From Alicyclobacillus acidiphilus NBRC 100859 (GTDB lineage: Bacteria > Bacillota > Bacilli > Alicyclobacillales > Alicyclobacillaceae), in NCBI RefSeq assembly GCF_001544355.1, contig NZ_BCQI01000001.1:124001-188000 (forward strand): a DNA stretch of 64,000 bases, written 5' to 3'. Under the pieces are notes generated by a model. That model worked only from the letters and a program-made list of their open reading frames with translations. It was not told where the DNA came from and ran no database searches. The translations under genes and the position numbers were made by a program. Of this stretch, positions 9,101 through 17,749 are shown one piece after another. Numbering within the stretch: the stretch's first letter is position 1; each line of letters begins with the position of its first letter.

Positions 9101-10530
9101 GTGTCGACGATTTCCCCGCCGCGAACCTTGACCGCGGCGATTTCAATCAAGGTGTCCTCACGAGCGTTGAGGCCCGTGGTCTCTGTGTCAAAGACGACGT
9201 AGGTCGCCTCGTTCGTCAACGGTTGCTGCCGCTCGCGGTAGACAATCAGGCCGCCGTCGTCGACGACGTAGGCCTCAAGGCCCAACAATAGGCGGATGCC
9301 CTGCTTCTTGGCGGTGGAATACGCTTCTGGAAACGACTGCACACCGCCGTGATCGGTAATGGCAATGGCAGGGTGCCCCCACTTCGCGGCACGCTTCACC
9401 AGATCCGACGCGCTGACGACGCCGTCCATCGCCGACATCACCGTATGCGCGTGCAATTCGATGCGCTTTTCCTCCGCCTCGTCCATCCGCGACGGGCCCG
9501 TTTCCGGCCGCATGCCCTGGACCATAAAGACAATTTCCTTGGCATACGTGTCGAACTGGACTTGTCCCTGGACGCGAACCCACACCCCGTCCTCCAAGGC
9601 TTCCAGCGAAGCCAATTCGTGATCGTGCTGGGCGAACAACTTCGCGGAGATGGAATCCGTGTCGTCCGTCAAATTGAACTGCACCAGCGTCCTGCCGCTC
9701 GGCAGCGTTCGCCGCTCATGCCGAAAGACGCGTCCAATCACGCAGGCGCGACGCATTTCGTCGACAATCTCCCGGATGGGGATGGGCGCAGGCTCCGGGT
9801 ACATCGGCCCGAGCGTCAGCGGTTCGCCAGACTCTTTCTCGCGCGACCGCTCCCTGCCTTCCCGACCGCCCCAGCCACCCGGCTTGGGCTCCGGTGGAGC
9901 TTCCTTCGCCGCAGCCGCCCGCTTCTGCTCCTCTTCGAGAATCTGCTGCACATGCGCACCTTGCTCCGCCTCAAGCTGGGATCGCAAAGCTTCCATCTGC
10001 GATTCGCCGTCGCTCGACAGCTCCACGACGCACTGCATGGTCAATCCGAAGGCGGCAGCGGCTTCCTGAAGCCACGCGCAGACGCCTTTTTGTTTCAGCT
10101 TGTCCACAATGGCGGTAGACGGGCACTGAATTCGAACCTGCATGTCCTCGCCGCAAATCACGTTGGCCTGCCGCAGCAAGTTGCCTGCAATCGGTTCAAT
10201 CTGCCCGTAGGCGTCGACGAGTCCCTGTACAACGGCCTCGCGCGCCGCCGCGGAAAGATGGGAAGGATGTACGGATGGAACTTCGATGGACCACGTGCCA
10301 CAGGCGGAGAGACGGCTTTCGCACGCCTCCATCAACTGGCGGTAATCTTGATAGAACTCGGTGAATTGACGCGATCGGGAAACGACATCGCCCTCTCCCA
10401 ATCTTTCGTCCATATCCATAAACGGGCTTTCCATACAGACAATCGCCCGACGTTTGCTCGCGTTGACGCGAACTTCTCGCACACGTGAAGCGAAGCTGTT
10501 GACTGCCTCTGCCTCGATCATCGCGGACAT
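6157..10530 (-). CDS. polC: DNA polymerase III alpha subunit PolC (Gram-positive type)
   Basis: A 1457-residue replicative polymerase with built-in proofreading. In order: N-terminal region; a charged Pro/Glu/Arg linker; an OB-fold (FRHERRTLPSGRTLVQFNLTD); a PHP domain opening ELHAHTVMSAMDGV, split by the DEDD exonuclease (VVFDTETTGL and later AHNAEFDVGF); a Cys zinc site (CPSCKHSEFF and CPSCGERM); and the polymerase palm (PDIDLNFSGEYQPRAHRYTE). The ATG at 10530 follows AGGAGGTG by 8 bases; a longer in-frame extension lacks a site. In Bacillus, proS lies between rseP and polC; here it does not. Confidence 0.97.
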   Translation of the reverse strand: MSAMIEAEAVNSFASRVREVRVNASKRRAIVCMESPFMDMDERLGEGDVVSRSRQFTEFYQDYRQLMEACESRLSACGTWSIEVPSVHPSHLSAAAREAVVQGLVDAYGQIEPIAGNLLRQANVICGEDMQVRIQCPSTAIVDKLKQKGVCAWLQEAAAAFGLTMQCVVELSSDGESQMEALRSQLEAEQGAHVQQILEEEQKRAAAAKEAPPEPKPGGWGGREGRERSREKESGEPLTLGPMYPEPAPIPIREIVDEMRRACVIGRVFRHERRTLPSGRTLVQFNLTDDTDSISAKLFAQHDHELASLEALEDGVWVRVQGQVQFDTYAKEIVFMVQGMRPETGPSRMDEAEEKRIELHAHTVMSAMDGVVSASDLVKRAAKWGHPAIAITDHGGVQSFPEAYSTAKKQGIRLLLGLEAYVVDDGGLIVYRERQQPLTNEATYVVFDTETTGLNAREDTLIEIAAVKVRGGEIVDTYAKLIDPERLLSQKISELTGITNDMVAGQPTLDAVLPEFRKFVEGTILVAHNAEFDVGFLNQCAVRLGMDPWTEPVIDTLALARALYPGEKNYRLKTLTQKFGVELVNHHRALADSEATAKVFLKMLETCEERGLTDLGSLNQLIGQVDIGRVRPFHATILVRNRDGLRNLYRLVSIANTQYLHRVPRLPKSVLAKYREGLLIGTACRQGELFESFIRGKSEDEIEALCEFYDYLELQPPSHYEPLIRDEIMPSLEHVRHLQRQIVDLGKRLNKPVVATGDVHYLDENDKIYREIFLQSQKLDTHQPPMHLRTTAEMLQEFAFLGEEDAKAIVIDNPRAVAELCEDVKPIPDELHTPVIEGAEEEIRSMSYAKATAIYGTPLPDIVEKRLEKELNSIISNGFSVIYLIAHKLVTKSLSDGYLVGSRGSVGSSLVATMTDITEVNPLPPHYVCPSCKHSEFFLNGEYGSGFDLPEKNCPSCGERMHKDGQDIPFETFLGFDGDKVPDIDLNFSGEYQPRAHRYTEELFGKDYVFRAGTISVVAEKTAYGYVRKYAEEKGLILRNAEIDRLVQGCTGVKRTTGQHPGGQVVVPNNVSIYDFTPIQFPADDKDSETFTTHFDYHSGLENCLLKLDILGHDDPTVIRMLQDLTGVDPKSIPLDDPQVLALFRGTEPLGVSPEDIRSVTGTYAIPEFGTRFVRQMLEDTRPTTFSELVRISGLSHGTDVWLNNAQSIIREGIATLSEVICARDDIMIYLIQKGLDPARAFKIMEGIRKGKGVKEEDEAYMKEHNVPDWYIESGKKIKYMFPKAHAAAYVLMAVRIAWFKVYHPLAFYATYFTVRADDFDVAVMTKGRDAILAKIDEIEAKGNAALPKEKSFVTVLEVALEMVSRGFKFLPVDLYRSHATKFLLDEEQQALIPPFVAISGVGETAAKNLYEAAQQGEFLSLEDLQERGRASKTIVDILVDLGCVDGLPETNQLSLF

Positions 10531-10612
10531 TCGCGCCCACCTCCTGCTGCCATGCATGTACCTGCGAAAATCCCAAACTCACCCAACGCTGTCTGAAGAA
10601 AACCGCGGCGGG

Positions 10613-11881
10613 TCAAAACAACTTCGTGACATCTCGATACGTGATCACGACAGCGAACAGCATCACAAGGGCGAAGCCGACAAAGTGAACGAGTGTCTCC
10701 TTCTCTGGATCGACCCGTCGCCCGCGAATCAGCTCAATGATCATAAACAGCAGACGCCCGCCGTCCAACGCCGGGATCGGGAGCAAATTGAAGAGACCCA
10801 AACCCAGGCTCAACGCGCCGGCCACCGCGACGACATTCCAAAACCCGAAGCGCACCTGCTGCGTGATCACATCCGCGATGCCCACCGGCCCAGACAGCGA
10901 TTGGAACTGATGGTGAACGAACAAACTGACATATCCGTGCACGGTCAGCACGATGTCCTGTCCCAGCGCCGCAAATCCAGAAAACAGTGTGCGAACGGGG
11001 TTGTGCGAAATGGCGGTTTCAATGCCGATCACCGGCGTGCCCTTCACCAGTTCTGGCGTAATCACCAAGTCCTGCTGCGAACCATTGCGCTCGGTCACGA
11101 TGTGAATCGGTTTCACCTGATGCTGCTGATAGCCGCTCGCCACGACCAACGACACCAGCTGATTCCAAGAATGAACAGGATGGTTGTCGACCTCGACGAT
11201 CCGATCCCCGACTTGCAAGCCAACCCGGTACGCGGGTGTATTCGGCTCCACCTTGCCGATAGTTGTCGTCGGAACGCCGGTGTACGTATTCACGGCAGCG
11301 AACAGAAATCCTGCAAGCAGCAGGTTCATGACCGGACCTGCCAAAATAATCGCCGCGCGCTGCCACAGTGGTTTGCCCACCACTTGTTCGTGCTTCTCGA
11401 CAATCGGCATGGACATCCGCGCGTTCAGCATGAGATTCGCGTGAGGGCGCACACGGAAGGTGCGAATCCCGTCAGAAGTCTGAATCGTCATTTCCAATTT
11501 TTCCGTCAGATCCGCGCGTCGAACCGTACCCACCAAAGCGCGGGGCAAATCCTTCGGATCGCCCAGTTTGACGATTTCCTCATCGTCGTTCAGTTCATAC
11601 GCGATGGGCTGTCCGACAGGAAACCACGTCTCCTGCGGCGCTTCGCCAGCCATTTGCACGAACCCACCGATGGGCAGCAGTCGAAGCGAGTACTCGGTGC
11701 CGCCTCGTCGAAATTTGAACAACTTGGGGCCGAAACCGATGGCGAAAACCGGTACTGCGACACCACTCCGTTTTGCGACATAGAAGTGACCCAGCTCGTG
11801 GAGCGTGATGCACACGCCAAACACGAGAATGATCGCTATGGCAGCTTTTAAGTAAAATTCGAGGTGCAACAGGATCGGCAA
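10613..11881 (-). CDS. rseP: Site-2 intramembrane zinc protease RseP/RasP
   Basis: A 422-residue polytopic membrane protease that cuts anti-sigma factors and leftover signal peptides inside the membrane. The zinc-binding HELGH is at residues 28-32 in the first transmembrane helix. A PDZ domain follows (VEPNTPAYRVGLQVGDRIVE). The third metal ligand is in the C-terminal NLLPIPALDGGRL motif. It has a TTG start, 7 bases after the dxr stop codon, with an AAAGGG site inside the dxr end. It belongs to the uppS-cdsA-dxr-rseP cluster. Confidence 0.94.
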   Translation of the reverse strand: MPILLHLEFYLKAAIAIILVFGVCITLHELGHFYVAKRSGVAVPVFAIGFGPKLFKFRRGGTEYSLRLLPIGGFVQMAGEAPQETWFPVGQPIAYELNDDEEIVKLGDPKDLPRALVGTVRRADLTEKLEMTIQTSDGIRTFRVRPHANLMLNARMSMPIVEKHEQVVGKPLWQRAAIILAGPVMNLLLAGFLFAAVNTYTGVPTTTIGKVEPNTPAYRVGLQVGDRIVEVDNHPVHSWNQLVSLVVASGYQQHQVKPIHIVTERNGSQQDLVITPELVKGTPVIGIETAISHNPVRTLFSGFAALGQDIVLTVHGYVSLFVHHQFQSLSGPVGIADVITQQVRFGFWNVVAVAGALSLGLGLFNLLPIPALDGGRLLFMIIELIRGRRVDPEKETLVHFVGFALVMLFAVVITYRDVTKLF

Positions 11882-11888
11882 TCCGTCA

Positions 11889-13043
11889 TCAGCCCTTTGT
11901 CAGTAAGAGTTCTGCCTCTGCTCGAGCACGCCTGTCCATGTCGAGGATGTCTTCAACCGACTTCGGTTCTCCACCAGCTAAATCCGAGATGACGCTCTCG
12001 ACCAAAGCGGCGATCCGACGATACCCGATCTGCCCCCGGAGGAACGCTTCTACTGCCACCTCGTTCGCAGCGTTCAGGATACAAGGCGCATAGCCGCCGC
12101 TCTTGCCCGACTCGATTGCGACACGCAGGGCTGGGAACCTGTCGAGATCCGGTTCTTCAAACGTTAGCCTGCCAATTTCCGCGAGGTTTAGTCGCGGCCA
12201 CGGGGCAGTCACTCGGTCTGGGAAGGTCAGGGCGTACTGGATCGGCAATTTCATATCGTGCGTCGCCAACTGGGCAAGCACTGATCCATCCACGTATTCC
12301 ACCATGGAATGGACGATGCTTTCCGGATGTACAAGTACACTTATTTTATCATATGGCGCGTCGAACAAATGATGCGCCTCGATGACCTCAAGACCCTTGT
12401 TCATCAGCGTCGCGCTGTCGACCGTGATCTTTTTGCCCATGCTCCAGTTTGGATGCCGCAAGGCCTGTTCGACCGTGACCGCTTCCAGGTCGGCCTTCGA
12501 ATACGTCCGAAACGGCCCTCCCGAAGCGGTGAGGATCCATTGATGCACCTCATCCCGAGACCCAGCCAACATGCACTGAAAGAGTGCGCAATGTTCGCTG
12601 TCTACCGGAATGATCTCGGCTTCCGCCAACGCTGCGGCATCTTTGATGAACTTCCCTGCTGCGACGAGGCACTCCTTATTGGCCAAGGCCAAACGAGCCC
12701 CCCGGCGAACTGCCGCCAGTGCGGGCAAGATACCTCTCGCGCCAACCACCGCGTTTACGACAATGTCGGACGGAAAAGCCGCGCACTCCACGAGGCCATC
12801 GTCGCCAACGACGATTTCCGGGCGTTCCTTGGCTTCCAGGCGATCCAGCAGCGACTTGCGCGTTTCCTCGTCGGCCACGCCGACCAACTTTGGACGGACC
12901 TTGCGAATTTGCTCAACCAGCAAATCGACATTCCGTCCAGCGACCATCGCCGCAACCTGGTACGAACCGCCCAACGCCTGGAGCACGTCGATCGTCCGCG
13001 TGCCGATGGCACCGGTACTGCCCAAGATACTTACCGTTGTCAT
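11889..13043 (-). CDS. dxr: 1-deoxy-D-xylulose-5-phosphate reductoisomerase
   Basis: A 384-residue enzyme (also IspC) making 2-C-methylerythritol-4-P, the first committed step of the MEP isoprenoid pathway. The NADPH-binding GSTGAIGTRT is at residues 8-17. The metal/substrate region contains IIPVDSEHCALFQCM and LTASGGPFRT. The C-terminal helical domain is present. The ATG at 13043 has AAGGTGG upstream. Its neighbours uppS, cdsA and rseP make lipid-carrier and membrane products, which fits a shared envelope operon. Confidence 0.96.
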   Translation of the reverse strand: MTTVSILGSTGAIGTRTIDVLQALGGSYQVAAMVAGRNVDLLVEQIRKVRPKLVGVADEETRKSLLDRLEAKERPEIVVGDDGLVECAAFPSDIVVNAVVGARGILPALAAVRRGARLALANKECLVAAGKFIKDAAALAEAEIIPVDSEHCALFQCMLAGSRDEVHQWILTASGGPFRTYSKADLEAVTVEQALRHPNWSMGKKITVDSATLMNKGLEVIEAHHLFDAPYDKISVLVHPESIVHSMVEYVDGSVLAQLATHDMKLPIQYALTFPDRVTAPWPRLNLAEIGRLTFEEPDLDRFPALRVAIESGKSGGYAPCILNAANEVAVEAFLRGQIGYRRIAALVESVISDLAGGEPKSVEDILDMDRRARAEAELLLTKG

Positions 13044-13081
13044 GCGAAGCCCACCTTCTCAAAAAATGGTCCGACAAGGCG

Positions 13082-13879
13082 TCAACCAAACCAACCACGA
13101 ATGCCGTGATCGATCAACCAAAACGCGATGGGCGCGGCAAAAATCAGCCCGTCGATCCGATCCAGAATGCCGCCGTGCCCCGGCAGCATGCGCCCTGAAT
13201 CCTTCACGCCAGCCACCCGTTTGTACGCGCTCTCGACGAGATCGCCCAATTGCTCCGCTAACGAAATAATGGCACCGACTGCCGCGAACATCCATCCATT
13301 GTACACAGGGTGCGCGATCCATCCGAACACCACAGCCCCCACGGCGCCTCCCACGATCCCGCCCAGCATACCGCTCACCGTCTTGCCAGGACTAATCTCA
13401 GGAAGCAGCTTCGGCCCGCGCATGGCCTTGCCGACAAAGTACGCCGCTGTGTCAGACATCCACACCGCGATCAGAAACAGCCACATCCAGAACCAGCCGA
13501 CGGGCAAGGCTCGCAGCGACGTCAGAGAAAGACCGCCGGCAGCGATGTACAGGGCCCCGAAGGCAAGCACCGACGTCGTACGAAGTCCGCCAGGATCGCG
13601 TGTGAGGACGGGAGAGACGAGGACAATCGCGACTACAAGGTACAGGTAAATTGGGTGGTTGAACGTGACGGGAAACCATTCGATCAACGTCACCACAAGC
13701 GCAGACAAGATGGTGGAAATGCTCAACCAACGGGCGCCAAACATCGTCGAAAATTCGGCGACGCCAGCTACTGTGCATAACCACACCAACCAGCGCCAGC
13801 CAATCTCCTCTCCAAACAAGAGAACAATTAATACGACGATCCCCGCCAAGACGGCCGTGATCACCCGTTGTTTCAGCAT
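13082..13879 (-). CDS. cdsA: Phosphatidate cytidylyltransferase (CDP-diglyceride synthase)
   Basis: A 265-residue multi-pass membrane enzyme that activates phosphatidic acid with CTP to CDP-diacylglycerol for phospholipid synthesis. There are several hydrophobic helices. The family signature near the C-terminus is DSGRMLPGHGGILDRIDGL. A conserved central segment reads SDTAAYFVGKAMRGPKL. It begins 8 bases after the uppS stop and precedes dxr by 38 bases, the standard order. Confidence 0.95.
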   Translation of the reverse strand: MLKQRVITAVLAGIVVLIVLLFGEEIGWRWLVWLCTVAGVAEFSTMFGARWLSISTILSALVVTLIEWFPVTFNHPIYLYLVVAIVLVSPVLTRDPGGLRTTSVLAFGALYIAAGGLSLTSLRALPVGWFWMWLFLIAVWMSDTAAYFVGKAMRGPKLLPEISPGKTVSGMLGGIVGGAVGAVVFGWIAHPVYNGWMFAAVGAIISLAEQLGDLVESAYKRVAGVKDSGRMLPGHGGILDRIDGLIFAAPIAFWLIDHGIRGWFG

Positions 13880-13887
13880 CTACACAC

Positions 13888-14652
13888 CTACTCTACAGCC
13901 CCGAAACGACGCTTCCGCCTTCCGTAGTCAGAAATAGCTTGAAACAAATCATCTCTGGAGAAATCAGGCCAAAGAACATCTGTAAACCAGAGCTCCGCAT
14001 ATGCAGCCTGCCAAATGAGAAAATTGCTGAGGCGAATCTCGCCGCTCGTCCGAATGACCAAGTCGAGCGCGGGAAGGCCCGCCGTATCCAAATACCGATC
14101 AAAATCGGCCTCCGTCAGGTCCCCAACAGACGCCTTGCCATCGGCAATCTCCCTGGCGTACCGTTCGATGGCACACATTAATTCATTGCGTCCGCCATAA
14201 TTCAACGCAAAGTTGACAGTCATGCCTGTATTGCCTTCCGTGCGCAGCAGAGAATTTCGCACGGTCTCCTGTGTATACGGAGGCAACTGTGAGGTGTCGC
14301 CGAGGAACCTTACCCTCACCCCGCGACTGACCAACTCTTCAATCTCATTGCGAAAGAACTGCTCAGGCAATCGCATCAAATACTCAACTTCCGAAATTGG
14401 CCTTTTCCAGTTTTCGGTAGAAAACGCATATAGGGTAACGCATTCGATCCCGAAGTCGTCACACGCCCGGATGGTCTCACGCATCGCTGTCATTCCTGCG
14501 TGATGTCCGGCAACTCGGGGCAATCCTCGCTTACGAGCCCAACGACCATTTCCATCCATTATGATGCCGATGTGTCGAGGTTTCACCTTGAGCGCTGGAT
14601 GCTCGACTGTTGTCGCACTCACTCTCTGTCCACGCCCAAAACTCTTAAACAA
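13888..14652 (-). CDS. uppS: Isoprenyl (undecaprenyl diphosphate) synthase
   Basis: A 254-residue cis-prenyltransferase that makes undecaprenyl diphosphate, the lipid carrier for cell-wall synthesis. The catalytic aspartate is D33 in HIGIIMDGNGRWA. Further family motifs are TLYAFSTENW and DLVIRTSGEIRLSNFL. I chose the TTG at 14652 because GAGGAGG lies 9 bases upstream and the length is normal. The longer open frame up to 14799 would overlap frr by over 100 bases. It lies 40 bases after frr. Confidence 0.94.
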   Translation of the reverse strand: MFKSFGRGQRVSATTVEHPALKVKPRHIGIIMDGNGRWARKRGLPRVAGHHAGMTAMRETIRACDDFGIECVTLYAFSTENWKRPISEVEYLMRLPEQFFRNEIEELVSRGVRVRFLGDTSQLPPYTQETVRNSLLRTEGNTGMTVNFALNYGGRNELMCAIERYAREIADGKASVGDLTEADFDRYLDTAGLPALDLVIRTSGEIRLSNFLIWQAAYAELWFTDVLWPDFSRDDLFQAISDYGRRKRRFGAVE

Positions 14653-14692
14653 GTCTGGCAACCTCCTCAGATCATGCGGCCAGAATGGCGGC

Positions 14693-15250
14693 TTATACCT
14701 GTGTAACGTCCTTCTCCTTATCTTCCAACATACTGTCGACCTGCGCAATAGATTTATCCGTGATTTGCTGAATTTTCTCCATGAATCGACGCGCTTCATC
14801 TTCCGAAATGTCGCCGTTCTTCTCCGCCTTTTTCAGGTCGTCGTTGGCGTCGCGGCGCACATTCCGAATCGCGACACGGGCCTCTTCCGCGATTTTCCGC
14901 ACTTGTTTGACCAGTTCCTGGCGGCGTTCCTCAGTCAACGCAGGAATGGTCAAGCGGATCACCGATCCGTCGTTCGAAGGATTCAGACCGAGATCGGACT
15001 TCATAATCGCTTTTTCAATCTCGCTGAGCATCGACTTCTCCCACGGCGAAATGACGAGCAGCCGCGGTTCTGGCGACGTGATGCCCGCCACTTGATTGAC
15101 CGGCATCTGCGAACCATAGTATTCGACCATCACTTTGTCCAAGAGCGACGGCGTTGCCCGCCCAGCCCGAACGCTTGCCAGTTCTCGACGCAAATTCGCA
15201 ATCGCTTTATCCATGCGTTCTTGTGCATCCGCAATAATTTGCTGACTCAC
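14693..15250 (-). CDS. frr: Ribosome recycling factor
   Basis: A 185-residue protein that splits post-termination ribosomes with EF-G. The sequence shows the typical three-helix-bundle pattern with [15 protein letters not shown] near the N-terminus and [19 protein letters not shown] in the centre. Length is exactly in the family range. Its ATG overlaps the pyrH stop by 4 bases (15247-15250), implying translational coupling. Confidence 0.97.
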   Translation of the reverse strand: MSQQIIADAQERMDKAIANLRRELASVRAGRATPSLLDKVMVEYYGSQMPVNQVAGITSPEPRLLVISPWEKSMLSEIEKAIMKSDLGLNPSNDGSVIRLTIPALTEERRQELVKQVRKIAEEARVAIRNVRRDANDDLKKAEKNGDISEDEARRFMEKIQQITDKSIAQVDSMLEDKEKDVTQV

Positions 15251-15993
15251 TTCGACTCATCCCTTCCTGTGGCGCCAGATCCCACCATGGTGCCAATTTT
15301 CTCACCAATTACAGCCTTGCGAATGTTGCCTTCTTCGTTGAGCGAGAAGACAAGCAGAGGAATGTCGTTGTCCATGCACAGCGATGCGGCGGTGGAGTCC
15401 ATGACCCCCAACCCCTCGTTCAGGACCTGCATGAAATCGACTTCGGAGTATTTGGTGGCCGTAGGATCCTTTTGTGGATCAGCGGTGTAAACCCCATCCA
15501 CGCCATTCTTGGCCATCAAAATCACTTCCGCCTCAATTTCCGCAGCCCGCAACGCCGCGGTCGTGTCTGTGGAAAAGAACGGGTTGCCAGTGCCGCCGGC
15601 AAAGATCACGACGCGACCCTTTTCGAGATGGCGAATCGCTCGCCTGCGTATGTACGGTTCCGCTACTTGCGACATCTCGATGGAGCTCTGGACCCGCGTA
15701 GCGACGCCAAGTTTCTCCAAGGCGTCCTGAAGTGCCAGGGCGTTCATGACCGTCGCGAGCATCCCCATGTAGTCCGCGGTCGCCCGATCCATGCCCATCT
15801 GGCTCCCCGAAAGCCCTCTCCAGATGTTACCCGCTCCAACAACCACCGCTACCTGCACATCTAATTTTTGGACGTCCGTGATCTGTTGCGCGATATCTCG
15901 AATCACGGTTGGATCGATGCCATAACCACCCGCGCCAGCCAAGGCCTCGCCACTTATTTTCAGAACCACTCGGCGATATTTCGGTGTCGTCAC
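15247..15993 (-). CDS. pyrH: Uridylate kinase (UMP kinase)
   Basis: A 248-residue bacterial-type UMP kinase of the amino-acid kinase fold, making UDP for RNA, DNA and wall precursors. The N-terminal motif is [12 protein letters not shown]. Nucleotide-binding segments include [25 protein letters not shown] and [14 protein letters not shown]. It is about 10 residues longer at the C-terminus than the shortest homologues. Position tsf-pyrH-frr is conserved across bacteria. Confidence 0.97.
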   Translation of the reverse strand: MTTPKYRRVVLKISGEALAGAGGYGIDPTVIRDIAQQITDVQKLDVQVAVVVGAGNIWRGLSGSQMGMDRATADYMGMLATVMNALALQDALEKLGVATRVQSSIEMSQVAEPYIRRRAIRHLEKGRVVIFAGGTGNPFFSTDTTAALRAAEIEAEVILMAKNGVDGVYTADPQKDPTATKYSEVDFMQVLNEGLGVMDSTAASLCMDNDIPLLVFSLNEEGNIRKAVIGEKIGTMVGSGATGRDESK

Positions 15994-16040
15994 GAAAGCC
16001 CCTCCGTTTATTCGATGAAATCACTTGCTGATACGCCACA

Positions 16041-16068
16041 CGAGGGAACACCGAAATGTGTCCCCTCG
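16041..16068. promoter_or_regulatory. Strong hairpin between tsf and pyrH
   Basis: An 11-bp stem, CGAGGGAACAC (16041-16051) with GTGTCCCCTCG (16058-16068) and one G-U pair, lies in the 91-base tsf-pyrH gap. No T-run follows on the minus strand, so it is more likely a processing or stability element, or a pausing hairpin, than a terminator. Confidence 0.5.
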
Positions 16069-16084
16069 CGAGCGCGTGTTCGTC

Positions 16085-16738
16085 TTATTGGCGGACTTGA
16101 GCCATCACTTCTTCCGCGAAGTTCGTCTCTTGCTTCTCGATACCTTCGCCGACGACAAAGCGGGCAAACCGGCGAATCGAAATGTTTTCGCCGATGGTAG
16201 CGATCTTTTCGCGAAGGAGTGTATCAATCGACTTATCTGTATCCTTCACAAACATTTGCTCCATCAAACAGATATCCTTGAAGAACTTGTCGATCCGGCC
16301 ATCGACGATCTTGTCCACAATATTTTCGGGACGTCCTTCGTTGAGCGTTTGAGCCCGGAGAATCTCGCGTTCCTTCTCCACAACTTCCTCAGGCACGTCT
16401 TCGCGGCGCACGTATTGCGGACTTGCAGCGGCAATATGCATTGCAATGTCCTTCACAAACGTGCGGAAGTCTTCATTCTTCGCTACGAAGTCGGTCTCGC
16501 AGTTTACTTCAACCAGCACGCCGATCCGGCCGCCAGCGTGAATATAGGATTCGACGACGCCCTCAGCCGCCACGCGGCCAGCCTTCTTCGCCGCAGATGC
16601 GAGTCCGCGTTCACGAAGCACTTCCATGGCGCGTTCCATATCGCCGTTCGCCTCTGTCAGAGCCTTTTTGCAGTCCATCATGCCCGCGCCTGTCTTCTCG
16701 CGCAATTCCTTCACCATTGCAGCTGTTACTTCAGCCAT
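16085..16738 (-). CDS. tsf: Elongation factor Ts
   Basis: A 217-residue nucleotide-exchange factor for EF-Tu. Signature 1 is [16 protein letters not shown] near residues 12-27. Signature 2 is [15 protein letters not shown]. The C-terminal module is the short type, as in Thermus and several thermophilic Firmicutes, against about 290 residues in Bacillus. A GGAGG site precedes the ATG. It follows rpsB, with a terminator-like hairpin between. Confidence 0.96.
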   Translation of the reverse strand: MAEVTAAMVKELREKTGAGMMDCKKALTEANGDMERAMEVLRERGLASAAKKAGRVAAEGVVESYIHAGGRIGVLVEVNCETDFVAKNEDFRTFVKDIAMHIAAASPQYVRREDVPEEVVEKEREILRAQTLNEGRPENIVDKIVDGRIDKFFKDICLMEQMFVKDTDKSIDTLLREKIATIGENISIRRFARFVVGEGIEKQETNFAEEVMAQVRQ

Positions 16739-16806
16739 CCTGATATCCTCCTCAAGTGTCTTCGATGGATGCCAATCCGGCGACCCACGCCATATTCAAG
16801 TTGCAT

Positions 16807-16841
16807 AAAAAAGGTGACGAGAGCGCTTTGCACCCGCCACC
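16807..16841 (-). terminator. Terminator-like hairpin between rpsB and tsf
   Basis: On the minus strand a G+C-rich 12-bp stem (arms within 16813-16841, one U-U mismatch and two G-U pairs) is followed by TTTTTT (complement of 16807-16812). It lies 15 bases after the rpsB stop. It may be a partial terminator setting the S2 to EF-Ts ratio. Confidence 0.6.
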
Positions 16842-16856
16842 TCCCCGAGACATCCA

Positions 16857-17555
16857 TCAAGCAGTCGTTTCTTCACCTTGCGTGCCCTCGAGCACCGCAT
16901 CGGCCATCTTCCCGGTCAATAGGCGAACAGCGCGAATCGCGTCGTCGTTCCCTGGAATGACGTAATCAATCTCATCCGGGTCGCAGTTTGTATCGACGAT
17001 GGCAACAATCGGAATCCCGAGCTTGTGAGCCTCAGCGACCGCAATCCGTTCCTTGCGAGGATCGATGACGAACATTGCGCCAGGCATCTTCGTCATGCCC
17101 TTGATACCGCCGAGGAACTTCTCGAGGCGTTCAGCCTCTTTCTTCAGCAATATGACTTCCTTCTTGGGAAGCACATCAAACGTTCCGTCCTCTTGCATCT
17201 TTTCCAACTGTTGAAGGCGACGGATACGCTTTTGAATGGTGTTAAAGTTGGTCAACGTGCCGCCGAGCCAGCGTTGGTTGACATAGTACATATTGCAGCG
17301 TTCGGCTTCTTCCTTGACAGCCTCTTGCGCCTGCTTTTTCGTACCTACGAAGAGAATGGTCTCACCGGAAGCCGCGAGTTCGCGAACGAAGTTGTACGCT
17401 TCTTCGACTTTGCGAACCGTCTTTTGCAGATCAATGATGTAGATGCCGTTGCGCTCGGTAAAAATGTACCGCGCCATCTTCGGATTCCAACGGCGTGTCT
17501 GGTGTCCAAAATGAACGCCAGCCTCGAGCAGCTGCTTCATAGAAATAATCGCCAA
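16857..17555 (-). CDS. rpsB: 30S ribosomal protein S2
   Basis: A 232-residue small-subunit protein. S2 signatures visible are [37 protein letters not shown] and a [19 protein letters not shown] segment near the C-terminus. I chose the TTG at 17555: it lies 8 bases after AAGGAGG and gives the start [10 protein letters not shown], matching the B. subtilis N-terminus MSVISMKQLL. An upstream in-frame extension would begin inside the ribosome binding site. A promoter is seen about 140 bases upstream. Confidence 0.96.
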   Translation of the reverse strand: MAIISMKQLLEAGVHFGHQTRRWNPKMARYIFTERNGIYIIDLQKTVRKVEEAYNFVRELAASGETILFVGTKKQAQEAVKEEAERCNMYYVNQRWLGGTLTNFNTIQKRIRRLQQLEKMQEDGTFDVLPKKEVILLKKEAERLEKFLGGIKGMTKMPGAMFVIDPRKERIAVAEAHKLGIPIVAIVDTNCDPDEIDYVIPGNDDAIRAVRLLTGKMADAVLEGTQGEETTA

Positions 17556-17684
17556 TGCATGTTCCTCCTTCAAGTTTGGCCGCCGAACGACTCATCCGCC
17601 CCCTCGACCTCAAAGCGAGGCACTTCGACGAAGCGTCATCATTCGTGTGAACTCCACATTTTGTGGGTCATTGCACTGCTGTCT

Positions 17685-17714
17685 AATATAGCACATGATC
17701 CAAACCGGAATCAA
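17685..17714 (-). promoter_or_regulatory. Sigma-A promoter of rpsB
   Basis: On the minus strand TTGATT (complement of 17709-17714) is followed after 18 bases by TATATT (complement of 17685-17690). It gives an rpsB leader of about 120 bases that contains potential pairing segments and could hold an S2 autoregulatory site. No specific leader family is recognised. Confidence 0.55.
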
Positions 17715-17749
17715 TTGATTCCGCATTGCGTACCCGGATAATGCCCAGT

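Noticed and set aside
5247-10488. Long plus-strand frames across pheA and polC (for example 5247-6428, 7633-8901 and 9349-10488)
   Set aside because: They lie opposite well-defined pheA and polC domains and have no start signals or homology features.
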